Positions 8,468 through 17,352 of a stretch of 64,000 nucleotides of DNA are shown one piece after another. The stretch comes from Aureimonas pseudogalii (GTDB lineage: Bacteria; Pseudomonadota; Alphaproteobacteria; Rhizobiales; Rhizobiaceae), in NCBI RefSeq assembly GCF_014196835.1, contig NZ_JACIEK010000001.1:756283-820282 (forward strand). The letters are read 5' to 3'. Numbering within the stretch: position 1 is the stretch's first letter; the number at the start of each line of letters is the position of its first letter. A model generated the notes under the pieces. That model did not search any database, had not been told where the DNA came from, and saw only the letters and a list, made by a program, of their open reading frames with translations. The position numbers and the translations under genes were made by a program.

Positions 8468-9079
8468 TCAGCCGCCGACGCGGGCGATGCGGCAAGGGAT
8501 GGCGTAGGTCGACGCCAAGGCGAGGGCCGGTGTCGAGACCCCGACCGAGATCGTGTCCTTCCCCATCGCGATCGCGTCGTGGACGGCATAGAGCGGGCCC
8601 GGGACGGCCGTCGCGAAGGCCAGCAGGTTCTGCCCGACTGCGATGCCCCACGCGGAGGGCGTCGTCACGGTGACGCGGCGAATGCCGGAGCCGATCGCGA
8701 GCGGGATGGTCTCGCCGACGATGAGGGCGCCCAGCGTCACCGCGGCGGGTGTGCCATCCTTCCCGGCGGCGCCGTCTTTGCCGGGGGCACCTTGCGGTCC
8801 GGCTCCTCCGTCTTTGCCCGCGGCCCCATCCTTCCCCGCAGTGCCGTCCCGACCGGGCAATCCCTGCCCGCCGTCCTTGCCCGGCAGACCGTCGCGGCCG
8901 GGCGAGCCATCCCGTCCGGGCGGCCCCTCGATGGCGGCGACGCTGGAGAGCACCGCCGCCTTCAGGATCGCCCAGGTGACGCGCGCCGCCTTCCGGCGCG
9001 TGTGGATCTCGCGGTTGCGGAAGACGAGCAGCACGTCGTCGTCCCGCAGGTCGGACAGCATTTCCGGCAGGTCAATCAC
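8468..9079 (-). CDS. Phage collagen-like repeat protein
   Basis: 203 aa. Residues 52-111 are 20 uninterrupted Gly-X-Y triplets, many GKD and GRD, starting GPPGRDGSPGRD. Lysine-Gly-Asp patterns stabilise bacterial collagen trimers. The N-terminal 50 residues are charged then hydrophobic (AVLSSVAA); the C-terminal 90 residues are beta-rich and may be a trimerisation or binding head. It lies in the tail-fibre block, so a trimeric side fibre or tip extension is likely. Its start overlaps the end of the preceding gene at 9072. Confidence 0.8.
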   Translation of the reverse strand: MIDLPEMLSDLRDDDVLLVFRNREIHTRRKAARVTWAILKAAVLSSVAAIEGPPGRDGSPGRDGLPGKDGGQGLPGRDGTAGKDGAAGKDGGAGPQGAPGKDGAAGKDGTPAAVTLGALIVGETIPLAIGSGIRRVTVTTPSAWGIAVGQNLLAFATAVPGPLYAVHDAIAMGKDTISVGVSTPALALASTYAIPCRIARVGG

Positions 9080-9653
9080 CGAACCCTCCCTCGGGAATGT
9101 CGGGCACGCCCTCGGACGGATGCGCCAGCAGGAAGGCTCGCACCGGCTGCGGAATGTTCATCTGGTCGAAGCCCGCGATGAGATCGGGGAATTCGGGGTC
9201 GAGCCCGCGCTCCAGCGTCAGCACCTTCATCCAGAGCGGCGGGCTCTGCGCGAGGAAGGTGGCGAGGTCTTCCCAGATGCCCATCTTCTCCGCGCGCTGC
9301 CGGAACAGCGCGGCCGGGATGAAATGGGCGTACGGGTCGGGCATTGGCACCGGCGGCAACGCCGCGATCTCGTCGGGAGTCAGGTCGCGGATGCGCGCCG
9401 TCGCGGTGATGGTCTTCCTTGCGCCATCGGCGACAATGTCGAACCCGTCGCCAACCGTCTGCAAGCGCCCGTCAATTGGTAGATAGACGATCGCCGCCGG
9501 CCAGTAGCCGACGCCATCGAACTCAGCGGGAACCGGGTCGAGCGCGGCGGGAAGGTCGGCGAGCGTAGCGTTGTCGAGCCCGACGAGCGCGGCGGGCAGT
9601 GCTTCAGGCTGCAGAGCCACGAGCGTCGAAAGAGTGATGCGCGAGTAGAACAT
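9072..9653 (-). CDS. Phage tail-fibre-region protein of unknown function (193 aa)
   Basis: 193 aa with no recognised family. It has a beta-rich middle (GYWPAAIVYLPIDGRLQTVGDGFDI at its core) and a C-terminal helical part with LRDL-type acidic/aromatic segments such as EKMGIWEDLATFLAQSPPLWMKV. It follows the glycine-rich gene and overlaps the collagen-like gene. Position and modular shape suggest a fibre assembly factor or fibre subunit, but the sequence does not prove it. Confidence 0.65.
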   Translation of the reverse strand: MFYSRITLSTLVALQPEALPAALVGLDNATLADLPAALDPVPAEFDGVGYWPAAIVYLPIDGRLQTVGDGFDIVADGARKTITATARIRDLTPDEIAALPPVPMPDPYAHFIPAALFRQRAEKMGIWEDLATFLAQSPPLWMKVLTLERGLDPEFPDLIAGFDQMNIPQPVRAFLLAHPSEGVPDIPEGGFGD

Positions 9654-9662
9654 GATGGTTCC

Positions 9663-10580
9663 TCAAGTGAACAGGAAACGGACTTCGCCACGCGCTCCGA
9701 AACCAGAACTGGATGCGCCGGGATAACCGGACCCGGTCGCGGCACCACCACCTCCGCCACCGGGTGCGCCGCCACCTCCGCCACCCGGGCCTGACCCTCC
9801 GCCGGTCCCTCCACCGCTACCTGCCGAAGGCGCTGCGCCAGGGAAAACGTAGGGGTCTATCACTCCCTGTGCTCCCCCATCGCCACCTCGGCCGCCTGCC
9901 CCCGATGAGGCTTGCGTTGGCAACGTGCCGTTTGAGCCGGCCGTAATGGCACCACCTCCACCACCGCCACCTCCTCGGTTGTAGTTGGTATACTCGAAAC
10001 CGCCCCCAGTCCCGCCAAGCTTTCCGGTTGCGGAATTCCCTCCTCGGGTGGCTGAATCGTTGCCGTTGGTAGATCCAGCCCCTCCACCGCCGCCAAACGG
10101 TCCGCCCGCTCCTCCTCCTCCACCGCCGGACCCAGATTGTCCTCCCGTCGCACCCCCATTACCCGACCCGCCGGGAATGGCTGGGTTGCCATTTTGGCCG
10201 CCGAGAGCGCCTTGCCCCCCGAGGTGGGTCGGAACCGCACTCGTACACAAGATTTTGTCGCCCATTGAAGCGGATGAGTGAGCGAGATTGCTTAGGCCGA
10301 CTATGACGGTAATGGAGCCACTTGTAACCGGGATGTCTTCTGCCAACGAATAGTCACCGCCTTTTCCTCCACGGCAACTAGACGGAGTGCCAACACTACC
10401 TAAAAGACCGTCTTCTCCAGCTTGAACACACTCGATCTTCTTGATTTTTGTTGCACCCAATGGAATGTTGAAGGTGGTGCTACTTGTCACAATAACGGTG
10501 ATCGGTTTAAAGACTGGCGCTGCCCCATTCGACCCCCGAGGACTGGCGCCTTGATCGTAGGTCGGCGCTGCTCCGAACAT
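9663..10580 (-). CDS. Glycine-rich tail tip / adhesin-like protein
   Basis: 305 aa. The N-terminal about 90 residues form a beta domain (FKPITVIVTSSTTFNIPLGATKI); from about 120 on, the chain is packed with poly-Gly runs (GGGGGGAGG, GGGGGGGG) separated by variable loops, ending with a short GARGEVRFLF strand. This layout resembles the poly-glycine sandwich of T-even gp38-type receptor-binding adhesins and eukaryotic glycine-rich domains. The first third has clearly lower GC than neighbours, pointing to recent exchange. Likely receptor recognition; moderately sure. Confidence 0.72.
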   Translation of the reverse strand: MFGAAPTYDQGASPRGSNGAAPVFKPITVIVTSSTTFNIPLGATKIKKIECVQAGEDGLLGSVGTPSSCRGGKGGDYSLAEDIPVTSGSITVIVGLSNLAHSSASMGDKILCTSAVPTHLGGQGALGGQNGNPAIPGGSGNGGATGGQSGSGGGGGGAGGPFGGGGGAGSTNGNDSATRGGNSATGKLGGTGGGFEYTNYNRGGGGGGGGAITAGSNGTLPTQASSGAGGRGGDGGAQGVIDPYVFPGAAPSAGSGGGTGGGSGPGGGGGGAPGGGGGGAATGSGYPGASSSGFGARGEVRFLFT

Positions 10581-11002
10581 TACGGAACCCCCGCCACAAA
10601 ACCTTCGGCCTCGACGGTGAAGGCAATGCCCGCCGCCAGAGCCACGCCAATGCCGACATAGAGCCGCTCATTCGGAGCGAGACCGAGCGGCTGCGCGAAG
10701 TTGATGCCGAAGTCCGTCACCGGGACGGCGGTGGTCTGCGACATCGTGTAGGCCGGCATTAGGACCGACCCGCACAGGATCAACGTCGTGCCCCCATCCG
10801 TCGATCGATAGAGCTGCAACTGCGTGGCCGTGACAGTGGCGCGCGGTACTGCCGTGATGCGACGGACGAGGTCGCCATCCGCGCCCGCCGTGTGGATCAG
10901 GACGGCGTTTGCAGCATCGTTGTAGGTCGTCTTGGCCGCCGTGCAGATGGCGGTGCTGGTCCGCTTGTTCTGCGTGTAGATCGCAAGGTTGCTCTTCGCC
11001 AT
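10580..11002 (-). CDS. Phage structural protein of unknown function (140 aa)
   Basis: 140 aa beginning MAKSNLAIYTQNKRTSTAIC. The sequence reads as an all-beta virion protein: TYNDAANAVLIHTAGADGDLVRR followed by strands with QLYRSTDGGTTLILCGS and LGLAPNERLYVGIGVALAAG. No family name can be assigned. It overlaps the adhesin-like gene by one base, so the two are probably made together; a fibre base or connector is plausible. Confidence 0.65.
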   Translation of the reverse strand: MAKSNLAIYTQNKRTSTAICTAAKTTYNDAANAVLIHTAGADGDLVRRITAVPRATVTATQLQLYRSTDGGTTLILCGSVLMPAYTMSQTTAVPVTDFGINFAQPLGLAPNERLYVGIGVALAAGIAFTVEAEGFVAGVP

Positions 11003-11003
11003 G

Positions 11004-11519
11004 TCAGCGGGTTCCCGTCAGTGCGAGTGCTTGGCTCAAGAGGAGGGCGCGGGTGTCGATCGCTGCGATGGCGTTGTCGACGCGCCCAGTGAGCGTGTTG
11101 GCGAGGGTCGTGAAGTCGGCGGCGTTCGCCTTCAGTCCGAGCGCTACGATGATCTTCGCGAAGGCGACCTGAGCGTTCGCGGCGTCGAGCCCATCGATCG
11201 CCGCAATGCGCACGCCGGTTGCGGCGATACCGCTCGCCTGGATCGCTGCGACCTCGGCGATGATCGCATCGGCCGCTACCTTGATGGCAGCGAGATTGTC
11301 GCGCTGCGCCTCGACCTCGTCGGTGATGTTCGCCGAGACGATCGCCAGCGCCTGCGTCGTGATGGCGTCGATGGCGGACTGGTAGTCCGCCTCGGTGAGC
11401 TCGAGCGCGACGAGGCGGGCGTGAATGCTGGACAGGAACGCCTCGAAGAACTCCCGCGTGGCGGGCTGCTTCAGGGCGACGGCATAGCCGTTAGCGCGGC
11501 TCGGCAGTGTCGACGACAT
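11004..11519 (-). CDS. Phage alpha-helical protein of unknown function (171 aa)
   Basis: 171 aa from MSSTLPSRANGY at 11519 (a start at 11537 is possible). Almost entirely helical and rich in Ala, Ile, Asp and Glu, with amphipathic heptad-like stretches across residues 30-165, so a coiled-coil shaft or chaperone is likely. It overlaps the end of the previous small gene by 29 bases and is one base from the next. No family recognised. Confidence 0.65.
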   Translation of the reverse strand: MSSTLPSRANGYAVALKQPATREFFEAFLSSIHARLVALELTEADYQSAIDAITTQALAIVSANITDEVEAQRDNLAAIKVAADAIIAEVAAIQASGIAATGVRIAAIDGLDAANAQVAFAKIIVALGLKANAADFTTLANTLTGRVDNAIAAIDTRALLLSQALALTGTR

Positions 11520-11673
11520 CCGCACCCTCCTGCGCAACGATCGCGTTCAGCGCCCGCCCCGTCATCTGGTGGACCGGCAGGGCTGTGAGCGGTGCGCCCC
11601 GATAGGTGACGGGGCGCATGAGCTTCACGCGAAAGATGGTTTCTTCGTCGTAGGCGTTGGCGGTCTTTGCCAT
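11491..11673 (-). CDS. Small phage protein (60 aa)
   Basis: 60 aa beginning MAKTANAYDEETIFRVKLMR. It lies 12 bases after the large fibre gene. The fragment FRVKLMRPVTYRGAPLTALP is beta-like and similar small proteins often sit beside fibre genes, but no family can be named. The ending overlaps the next gene. Confidence 0.55.
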   Translation of the reverse strand: MAKTANAYDEETIFRVKLMRPVTYRGAPLTALPVHQMTGRALNAIVAQEGADVVDTAEPR

Positions 11674-11685
11674 GGGAAACGGTCC

Positions 11686-14028
11686 TTAGAGCGCGAAGCC
11701 CGCGATGTTCTGGATGAAGAAGATGTCGGTGATCGACGTCGTGTTGCCGCCCGGCGCCAGCCGAACGAACCGCGTTCCTGCCGGCACTGTGTAGGTCGAT
11801 AGCACGGCCACGTGCTCCGGTCGGTCGAGCACCGTCACCGTCGAGACGTCTGGCGCGATAAGCGTCGTGCCGATGGCGTTCGCCGCGGCCCCGGCCATGA
11901 TGCGCGGGTTGAAGTTGTGGATGTCGTCGTTGAAGTCGTCGAGATAGGTCAGGGTCTGGAACGTCGTGGTGGTCAGCCCGAGGTTCAGCACCTTCGTGAT
12001 CGCCTGCAGCACGTTGCCGACGCGGGCCGTCAGGACCGTCGCCTTGTCGGTCAGCTCGATCATCGGCCCGAGATCCTGCGTCGCGAGCATCGTGCAGCGC
12101 AGCTCCACCAGCGCCGGTAGCCCGGACAACGGGTTCGGATCCTTCGGCTCGAGCTTCACCCAGTCCGAATCCACCCCGTTCCCGTAGAAGGGCCGGATCT
12201 CCCATTCGAGCTTCGTGCCGCCCGGTACCCAGTTCGGATAGAACAGCCGGAACTCGGTCATGCCGCCGTCGAGCGTGATCGGCTTGAAGGCCACCACCGT
12301 GCGCGCATGGCGGAAGCGCGCCGCGTTGACCCGAAAGTTGAAGTCGAAGTCCTGGTCGCCCTGCGCCCAGGCCCCGTCCGTCAGCCGGAAGGACGTGCCG
12401 CCGGTGAACCGGTTCGCGGTCGAGCCCTGAAGCTGGTGGTTGCCCGTGGTGACGGTGAACCACGCGTAGCGCCGACCCGGCGTCAGGAACGTCATGGGGA
12501 TGGCGAACTTCTTCCAGCCCGTCCCGCCGGCGGCGAGTTCGGTCGGGGTCTTCTCGGCCCAGGCCAGCACCCGCTCGACCACCGGCGCGCCGGTCGGATC
12601 GGTCTCGCAGAGCGCAAGCTTCACCCCGCCTTCCGTCCCGATCTTCGTGAACTGGATCTCGACCGAGGTCGCGATCATCGGGTTGGCGACGAGGAAGGTC
12701 TGGCCGTAGACCGAGCCGTTGAAGCCGAAGGTCTCGGTGATGTAGTCCCAGTAGGTCTCGGTCCAAGAATGGTGCTGGATCTGCTGGACGGCGAAGACCT
12801 GGTGCCCGGGAACGTAGCCGTCCGGCGTGTAGCCGTTGTCGACCACGAGACCGACCGTCTGGTAGGCCGCGCCGTTGGCGTTGAAGGACGACCCGGCATG
12901 GGCCGCCTGCCCCACCGCCGACCACTCGGCGGCGTTCTCGCAGACGTTGATCGTCGGGCCGTAGGAGACGCTCGACATGGCCACGGTGCGCTGGATCGCG
13001 GTCACGACCGAGTGCACCACCGAGGAGATGTCGCGCGTTCCACCCGAGCCGGTGTTCTCGATGCGCAGGATCTCGTCCCACGCCGGCATCATCCGCCGAC
13101 CGCGGAAGTTGATCAGCGGATTGTCCTCGCCGACGACCTCCATGCGCTCGATCTTGACGTTCGAGTAGGGGAACTGGACCCCCTCGCGAACGCGGAACTG
13201 CGCGGTGTAGCCGGCGACCTGCCCGAAATCCCACTGATCCGGCACGAGGCCGGGATCGTAGAAGTCGGAGCGCGCGCCCTCGGGCACGTCGCCCTTGATG
13301 CGCAGCGCGGCGATGTCGCGGCGCATCTGGCGGATGATCTCGGGCCGCGGGACGGGAAGGCCGTTCAACTTGGCGGCGAGCGCCGCGAGATCGGTCTCCA
13401 GCGCGGAGGTGCGCCGGAACAGCGCCGACAGGTTCACCTCGATCGCGGTGACACGGCCCTCGACCTCGTAGAGCGATTTGACCCGCCACCCCTCGCCTGT
13501 GACGATCTCCTGCACGCCCGACGACTTCAGCCGTACGAAGGCGATGCAGCAGTCCGTCTCCGCGACCACCGGCTTCTGCGCCGGCGCTGGCGTGGCAAGC
13601 CCCTGCTGCACCACGATGCCGAGGCGTCGCGCCTCGACCTTCGGCACCGAGCGCACCACCGGCGTCGACACCTCGGGATCGGTGGACGTCTCGAACGCGC
13701 GATTCTCGGCCAGCGTCTCGACCGAGCCCCGCAGGATCAGCGCGACCCAGCGCTCGTCCGACGCCACGGTGGGCAGTTGCGTCAGGAGGTTCACGTCGAC
13801 CGACGCGTCGAGCTCATAGACGACCCGGCCTTCGAAGTAGCGCCCGGCCGAGACGCGCACTTCCTGGCTGTTCGCCGTGGCCGAGACCGTCATCGCCGCC
13901 CAGTGTGCGGGATAGGCGATCGCGTCGTCGATCAGGCTGTCGACGGCATCGGTCGGGAACAGCGCGGCATCGTCGAAATCGCCCGGCTCGGCGATCTCGG
14001 CCTCGTTGAACAGGACGCGCTTGCTCAT
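11686..14028 (-). CDS. Large phage tail fibre-type protein
   Basis: 780 aa, the largest product of the late block after gpI, in the place of P2 gpH. N-terminal residues 1-220 look like the virion attachment part (beta strands, then a predicted coiled coil around VTAIEVNLSALFRRTSALETDLAALAA). The middle has jelly-roll-like segments with many aromatic residues (TGWKKFAIPMTFLTPGRRYAWF), as in carbohydrate-binding modules. The end contains TTSITDIFFIQNIAG. No enzymatic motif is visible. It overlaps nothing and starts one base after gpI. Host recognition or baseplate periphery is likely. Confidence 0.78.
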   Translation of the reverse strand: MSKRVLFNEAEIAEPGDFDDAALFPTDAVDSLIDDAIAYPAHWAAMTVSATANSQEVRVSAGRYFEGRVVYELDASVDVNLLTQLPTVASDERWVALILRGSVETLAENRAFETSTDPEVSTPVVRSVPKVEARRLGIVVQQGLATPAPAQKPVVAETDCCIAFVRLKSSGVQEIVTGEGWRVKSLYEVEGRVTAIEVNLSALFRRTSALETDLAALAAKLNGLPVPRPEIIRQMRRDIAALRIKGDVPEGARSDFYDPGLVPDQWDFGQVAGYTAQFRVREGVQFPYSNVKIERMEVVGEDNPLINFRGRRMMPAWDEILRIENTGSGGTRDISSVVHSVVTAIQRTVAMSSVSYGPTINVCENAAEWSAVGQAAHAGSSFNANGAAYQTVGLVVDNGYTPDGYVPGHQVFAVQQIQHHSWTETYWDYITETFGFNGSVYGQTFLVANPMIATSVEIQFTKIGTEGGVKLALCETDPTGAPVVERVLAWAEKTPTELAAGGTGWKKFAIPMTFLTPGRRYAWFTVTTGNHQLQGSTANRFTGGTSFRLTDGAWAQGDQDFDFNFRVNAARFRHARTVVAFKPITLDGGMTEFRLFYPNWVPGGTKLEWEIRPFYGNGVDSDWVKLEPKDPNPLSGLPALVELRCTMLATQDLGPMIELTDKATVLTARVGNVLQAITKVLNLGLTTTTFQTLTYLDDFNDDIHNFNPRIMAGAAANAIGTTLIAPDVSTVTVLDRPEHVAVLSTYTVPAGTRFVRLAPGGNTTSITDIFFIQNIAGFAL

Positions 14029-14664
14029 TCAGAGCCTCTTTCGATGGAGGTAGCCGCCGAGCAGGAAGGTGCCGTCGAGCGGGAAGCCGTCGTCGATCGT
14101 GACGGGGCGGCGGTGTCCGTAGTTCACGGAGATCAGGGTTTCCGGCGCCTTCGCGACGACGATGGCGCGCTCGACGCGGCGAAGCGGGGTCTGATCCAGG
14201 GTTCGCAGGCCGGCCCGCGCGATCGCGGATCGGCCGATGATCATCGCGTTGGCCGGGCGCCGGAGTGGCACGCGGACCAGAAGGTGCGCCGTGAACGGCT
14301 GGTGCCCGATGGGCTGGAGGCCGAGCGCCGAGCGCCCGATCACGAAGCGACGCGGGTAGGACACCCGCTCGATCACCTCGGCATCGACGTAGGGCAGGAA
14401 CACCGCGATCGCCGCGCGCGTGCCCTTCAACGCCGCCAGGTGCAGCGCCTCGTCCACCATCCGCCGCTTGCGCGCTTCCGACCAGTCGTCGAACCAGAGA
14501 TCGACGCTCTCGTGGGCCGCGAGGAACGGCAAATACTCGACACGCGTCCGGCTCGGGTCGAGCAGCTCGACGAGCGGCACGGGCAGCGTGTCGGACAGGG
14601 CCTTCGCCAGTGCGCGCTCAAACGGTCCTGCCTCGCGGTAGAGGATGTCGCGTGCGTTCGTCAC
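14029..14664 (-). CDS. Phage tail/baseplate protein I
   Basis: 211 aa, P2 gpI family. The hallmark is the N-terminal half: FERALAKALSDTLPVPLVELLDPSRTRVEYLPFLAAHESVDLWFDDWSEARKR (seen in pieces at residues 16-67), then a second domain with VIERVSYPRRFVIGRSALGL. It uses a GTG start at 14662-14664 overlapping the J stop as GTGA. gpI joins J at the baseplate rim. Confidence 0.9.
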   Translation of the reverse strand: MTNARDILYREAGPFERALAKALSDTLPVPLVELLDPSRTRVEYLPFLAAHESVDLWFDDWSEARKRRMVDEALHLAALKGTRAAIAVFLPYVDAEVIERVSYPRRFVIGRSALGLQPIGHQPFTAHLLVRVPLRRPANAMIIGRSAIARAGLRTLDQTPLRRVERAIVVAKAPETLISVNYGHRRPVTIDDGFPLDGTFLLGGYLHRKRL

Positions 14665-15578
14665 GGCCGCACCACAACGGTCACCGTCAGGCTCGTCATG
14701 ACCGGCACCGTGTAAGGGTCGGGCGCGATCGAGACCGGCGCGAGGTCGCGCACCTTGATGACGTTCGGCCCGTAGGCGACACCGGGCAGGAACCCGGCAG
14801 GGATCTCCGCCTTGATCAGCGTGCGCGCCGCAGTCGCGCCCGTGACCCGCTCAATGACGTCCGCCTCGACGAGGGCCGCGTCGGGGCCGTTCGGGATCTC
14901 CACCAGCAGCCTTGCGGCATACTCGGCACGCCGGGCCACGATCACCGAAACGCTGACCGCCTCCGGCTGCACGTCGGCGGCGAGGCATGCGGCGGACACC
15001 GCGCGGCGCTCTTCCGAGGTGGGCAGACGCCCGCCGGGCCCAATGATCACCACGTCGGTGTCGCCGCGCCGACCATGCACCGCACGACCGTTCACGCGCG
15101 CGTCGCCCATCTGCGGCCACGCCGTGAACGCGGCGAAGAGGTAGGCGCCCTCCGAGCCCGCCGAGGGCCGATCGAAGGACAGCAGGTAGCGGCGTAGCAG
15201 CGCGTCGTCGCCCTCCATCACCGCCGGCGCGTTCACTGTCGCCGGCAGCAGCACGAGGCGCTGGACGTTCTGACGCGCGACGAGCGCGTCGAGGTTGGTG
15301 CCCTTGGCCGTCGTCGCGAACAGGGCGCGCAGCGCGTCGTTCACCCGCTGGCGGTCACCGACCCGCAGATAGGTCGAGGCGCGACCGACAACCGCCACCG
15401 GGTTCGCCTCGAGCTCGCCGATCGTGAAGGCCGGCAGCGTCGCGTCGCGGGCCCGCTCCTCGTCCCATGCGGCAAGGAAGCGGGCGATGAAGGCGGCGCG
15501 CAGCTGCGCCGGCGTGAAGGTCTCGATCGCGCCCGGCAGCGGCACGCGGGTGAGATCGATCGTGGTCGGCGTGCTCAT
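14661..15578 (-). CDS. Phage baseplate assembly protein J
   Basis: 305 aa, baseplate J family (P2 gpJ / Mu gp47). Recognisable parts are the FLAAWDEERARDATLPAF type N-terminal region, the ALFATTAKGTNLDALVARQNV segment, LLRRYLLSFDRPSAGSEGAY and VVIIGPGGRLPTSEERRAV. It forms the wedge of the baseplate. Start overlaps the W stop (4 bp) and stop overlaps the I start, the usual W-J-I block. Confidence 0.94.
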   Translation of the reverse strand: MSTPTTIDLTRVPLPGAIETFTPAQLRAAFIARFLAAWDEERARDATLPAFTIGELEANPVAVVGRASTYLRVGDRQRVNDALRALFATTAKGTNLDALVARQNVQRLVLLPATVNAPAVMEGDDALLRRYLLSFDRPSAGSEGAYLFAAFTAWPQMGDARVNGRAVHGRRGDTDVVIIGPGGRLPTSEERRAVSAACLAADVQPEAVSVSVIVARRAEYAARLLVEIPNGPDAALVEADVIERVTGATAARTLIKAEIPAGFLPGVAYGPNVIKVRDLAPVSIAPDPYTVPVMTSLTVTVVVRP

Positions 15579-15964
15579 GTCGTGATCCGCGGTGTGCGGC
15601 CGAACCAGAGGCCGAGGGTCTGGACGCTCTCGACCGTGTCGTCGCCGAGATGGGCGTTCGGGCGGAAGTCCACTTCGATCGCGAACGCCGCCTGGCCTTG
15701 GCGAATGGCATCGACGGTACCGCCGGGGATGATGCGCCGAACTCGGAAGCGAGGCTCCCAGAGGTCGATCGCCGCCGCCATCAGCAGCATGAAGGTGGCG
15801 AACAGGCGCGGCGTCAGCTTGCGGCCGAGCAGTTCGAGGAGACCGGCGCCGAACTCGCGCAGCAGCACATGCTCCCCGACCTGCGAGAAGAACAGGATCT
15901 TGACCGACTGCACAGCGCTCTCGTAGTTGGAGATCCTCGCGCCGGTGCGTCGGTCGAAATCCAT
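15575..15964 (-). CDS. Phage baseplate wedge protein W (gp25-like)
   Basis: 129 aa, gpW/gp25 family, lysozyme-like wedge component without lysozyme activity. The core SVKILFFSQVGEHVLLREFGAGLLELL (residues 20-46, in pieces) and the EPRFRVRRI segment are typical of the family (E-R-R/G-x-G patterns). It is 14 bases downstream of the spike gene and overlaps J. Confidence 0.93.
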   Translation of the reverse strand: MDFDRRTGARISNYESAVQSVKILFFSQVGEHVLLREFGAGLLELLGRKLTPRLFATFMLLMAAAIDLWEPRFRVRRIIPGGTVDAIRQGQAAFAIEVDFRPNAHLGDDTVESVQTLGLWFGRTPRITT

Positions 15965-15978
15965 GACGCCTCCTCGGG

Positions 15979-16551
15979 CTATGCGGGTGGATCGGTCAGC
16001 GCGCCGCCGCGGGCGACGCCGCCGTGACGATGCGACGAGCCGATGTTCTTCTCGTCGTGGGTGATCGCGCCGCCGGTCGTCGCGACGCCGTCGCCGGAGA
16101 CCGTGTGGCCGACACCGCCGACCCGGGTCGTGACGCCGTCACTGGAGATCGTGTGGGTGAGCCCCCCAGCCGAGATGGTCAGCTTGCCGCCGGCCACCTC
16201 GATCCGCACGCCGGCGTCTTCGAAGACGTTCGCGTCCATGTTCTCGTTCGGGCTCTTGTGCCCATCCGAATAGCCGCCGCGTAGCAGGAAGCCCTGCTGC
16301 GGGTCGCCGGTCGGGCTCATCAGCCCGACGATCTGCCCGACCTTCAGCGGCACGCTCGTCTTGCCGGTCTCCGGATGCGGCAGCCACGGCGACAGGTAGG
16401 GGTTTCCCTCGCCATCCTTGCCGAGCTGCAGCCGGTAGCCCTTCGCCTTGTCGACCTTGGACACGGTGCCGGGGCGAAGCAGGTTCGAGACGATGGTGCG
16501 AAGCGACTCGATCTCGGCGCGCAGTTCGGCGAGATCGTGGTCGTAGCTCAC
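15979..16551 (-). CDS. Phage baseplate spike protein V
   Basis: 190 aa, P2 gpV family. An N-terminal helix precedes the OB-fold (GTVSKVDKAKGYRLQLG to PLKVGQIVGLMSPTG). The C-terminal beta-helix spike has the repeated pattern GGKLTISAGGLTHTISSDG and ends with an apex SSHRHGG, in which the HxH motif binds an iron ion in gpV. The gene uses a GTG start at 16549-16551 overlapping the previous stop. It forms the membrane-piercing tip. Confidence 0.93.
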   Translation of the reverse strand: MSYDHDLAELRAEIESLRTIVSNLLRPGTVSKVDKAKGYRLQLGKDGEGNPYLSPWLPHPETGKTSVPLKVGQIVGLMSPTGDPQQGFLLRGGYSDGHKSPNENMDANVFEDAGVRIEVAGGKLTISAGGLTHTISSDGVTTRVGGVGHTVSGDGVATTGGAITHDEKNIGSSHRHGGVARGGALTDPPA

Positions 16552-17342
16552 GGTGCGACCTGCCGCACGTCATGCTCCACGGCCGTCAGAGCCGGTGTCG
16601 AACGGTCCTCATCCTGTTCGACCGGACCGAGGCCAATGGCGAGAAGCGCCGCGCGCGTCATGCCGTATCGGCGCTGGTGCGCCTTCCAGTCGAGATCGAC
16701 GTCGCCGCCGACCACCTGCCGTAGCTTGGCGGCGAAGACACGGTTGTCGGGATCTTCGCTGGCGGCGAGCGCCGTGAGAAACTGACCGATCGGCGCCGCC
16801 GGGTCGATCGGTTCCCCGCGGGCCGGATCGTTCACGAGATCGACCCAAATCCGAGCCTGATGCCCTGCCAGGCGTTGCCCGTCGGTTGAGGTGCGCTTGG
16901 AACCGACCTCGATCTTGATGATGCGGTTCGCCAATCCGCGCCAGATCTCGCCCCAGGGATTGTCGGGGTCCATCAGTGCGTCGCAGACTTGCCGATGCAG
17001 CAGGCCCAACGTGAACTCGAACCCGCGGTCGGATGCGGGGACGCCGATCGCAAGGACCGATTCCCCGAGATCGTTCGTCTGCGTCATCGCCACCGAGATC
17101 CCGGCCTCGATGACGAGAACGCACACGCCGTTCTCGAGCAAGCCGCGACCCGAGATAGACTCGGCGACGCCCTCGTCCGTGAAGACGGAGACGAAGGGCT
17201 TGTCCTCTTCGGTCCGCAGCTCGCCGTTGGCCTGGATGTCGAGGGCGCCGTTCGGACTGTCGAGAACGTTCGTCCCAACGTCCGTCCGCCCCTTGATGGC
17301 CTCGACGGCGGCGATGCGCAGGGCGATGCGAGCAATGCTCAT
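16548..17342 (-). CDS. Phage tail completion / terminator-position protein (264 aa)
   Basis: 264 aa with no confidently recognised family. It lies between the head-tail joining gene and baseplate V, where P2-type phages carry tail completion genes R and S. It begins MSIARIALRIAAVEAIKGRT with a helix, has a beta region (GVCVLVIEAGISVAM, GFEFTLGLLHRQV) and a C-terminal helical part. The first 130 residues resemble tail-terminator folds in pattern only. Assigned by position. Confidence 0.6.
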   Translation of the reverse strand: MSIARIALRIAAVEAIKGRTDVGTNVLDSPNGALDIQANGELRTEEDKPFVSVFTDEGVAESISGRGLLENGVCVLVIEAGISVAMTQTNDLGESVLAIGVPASDRGFEFTLGLLHRQVCDALMDPDNPWGEIWRGLANRIIKIEVGSKRTSTDGQRLAGHQARIWVDLVNDPARGEPIDPAAPIGQFLTALAASEDPDNRVFAAKLRQVVGGDVDLDWKAHQRRYGMTRAALLAIGLGPVEQDEDRSTPALTAVEHDVRQVAP

Positions 17343-17352
17343 GTGGCCTCCA

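Noticed and set aside
7644-11002. Diversity-generating retroelement acting on the tail genes
   Set aside because: No reverse transcriptase or template/variable repeat pair is visible.
11471-13489. 672-codon minus-strand frame overlapping the fibre gene
   Set aside because: It is the +1 shadow of the 780-residue fibre gene, Arg-rich with no domain.
12307-14715. Very long plus-strand open frames opposite tail genes (also 4291-5835, 22356-25040, 29545-30741, 54895-57540 left part)
   Set aside because: High GC makes long shadow frames; their proteins are His/Arg/Gly-biased, and the minus-strand genes are clear family members.
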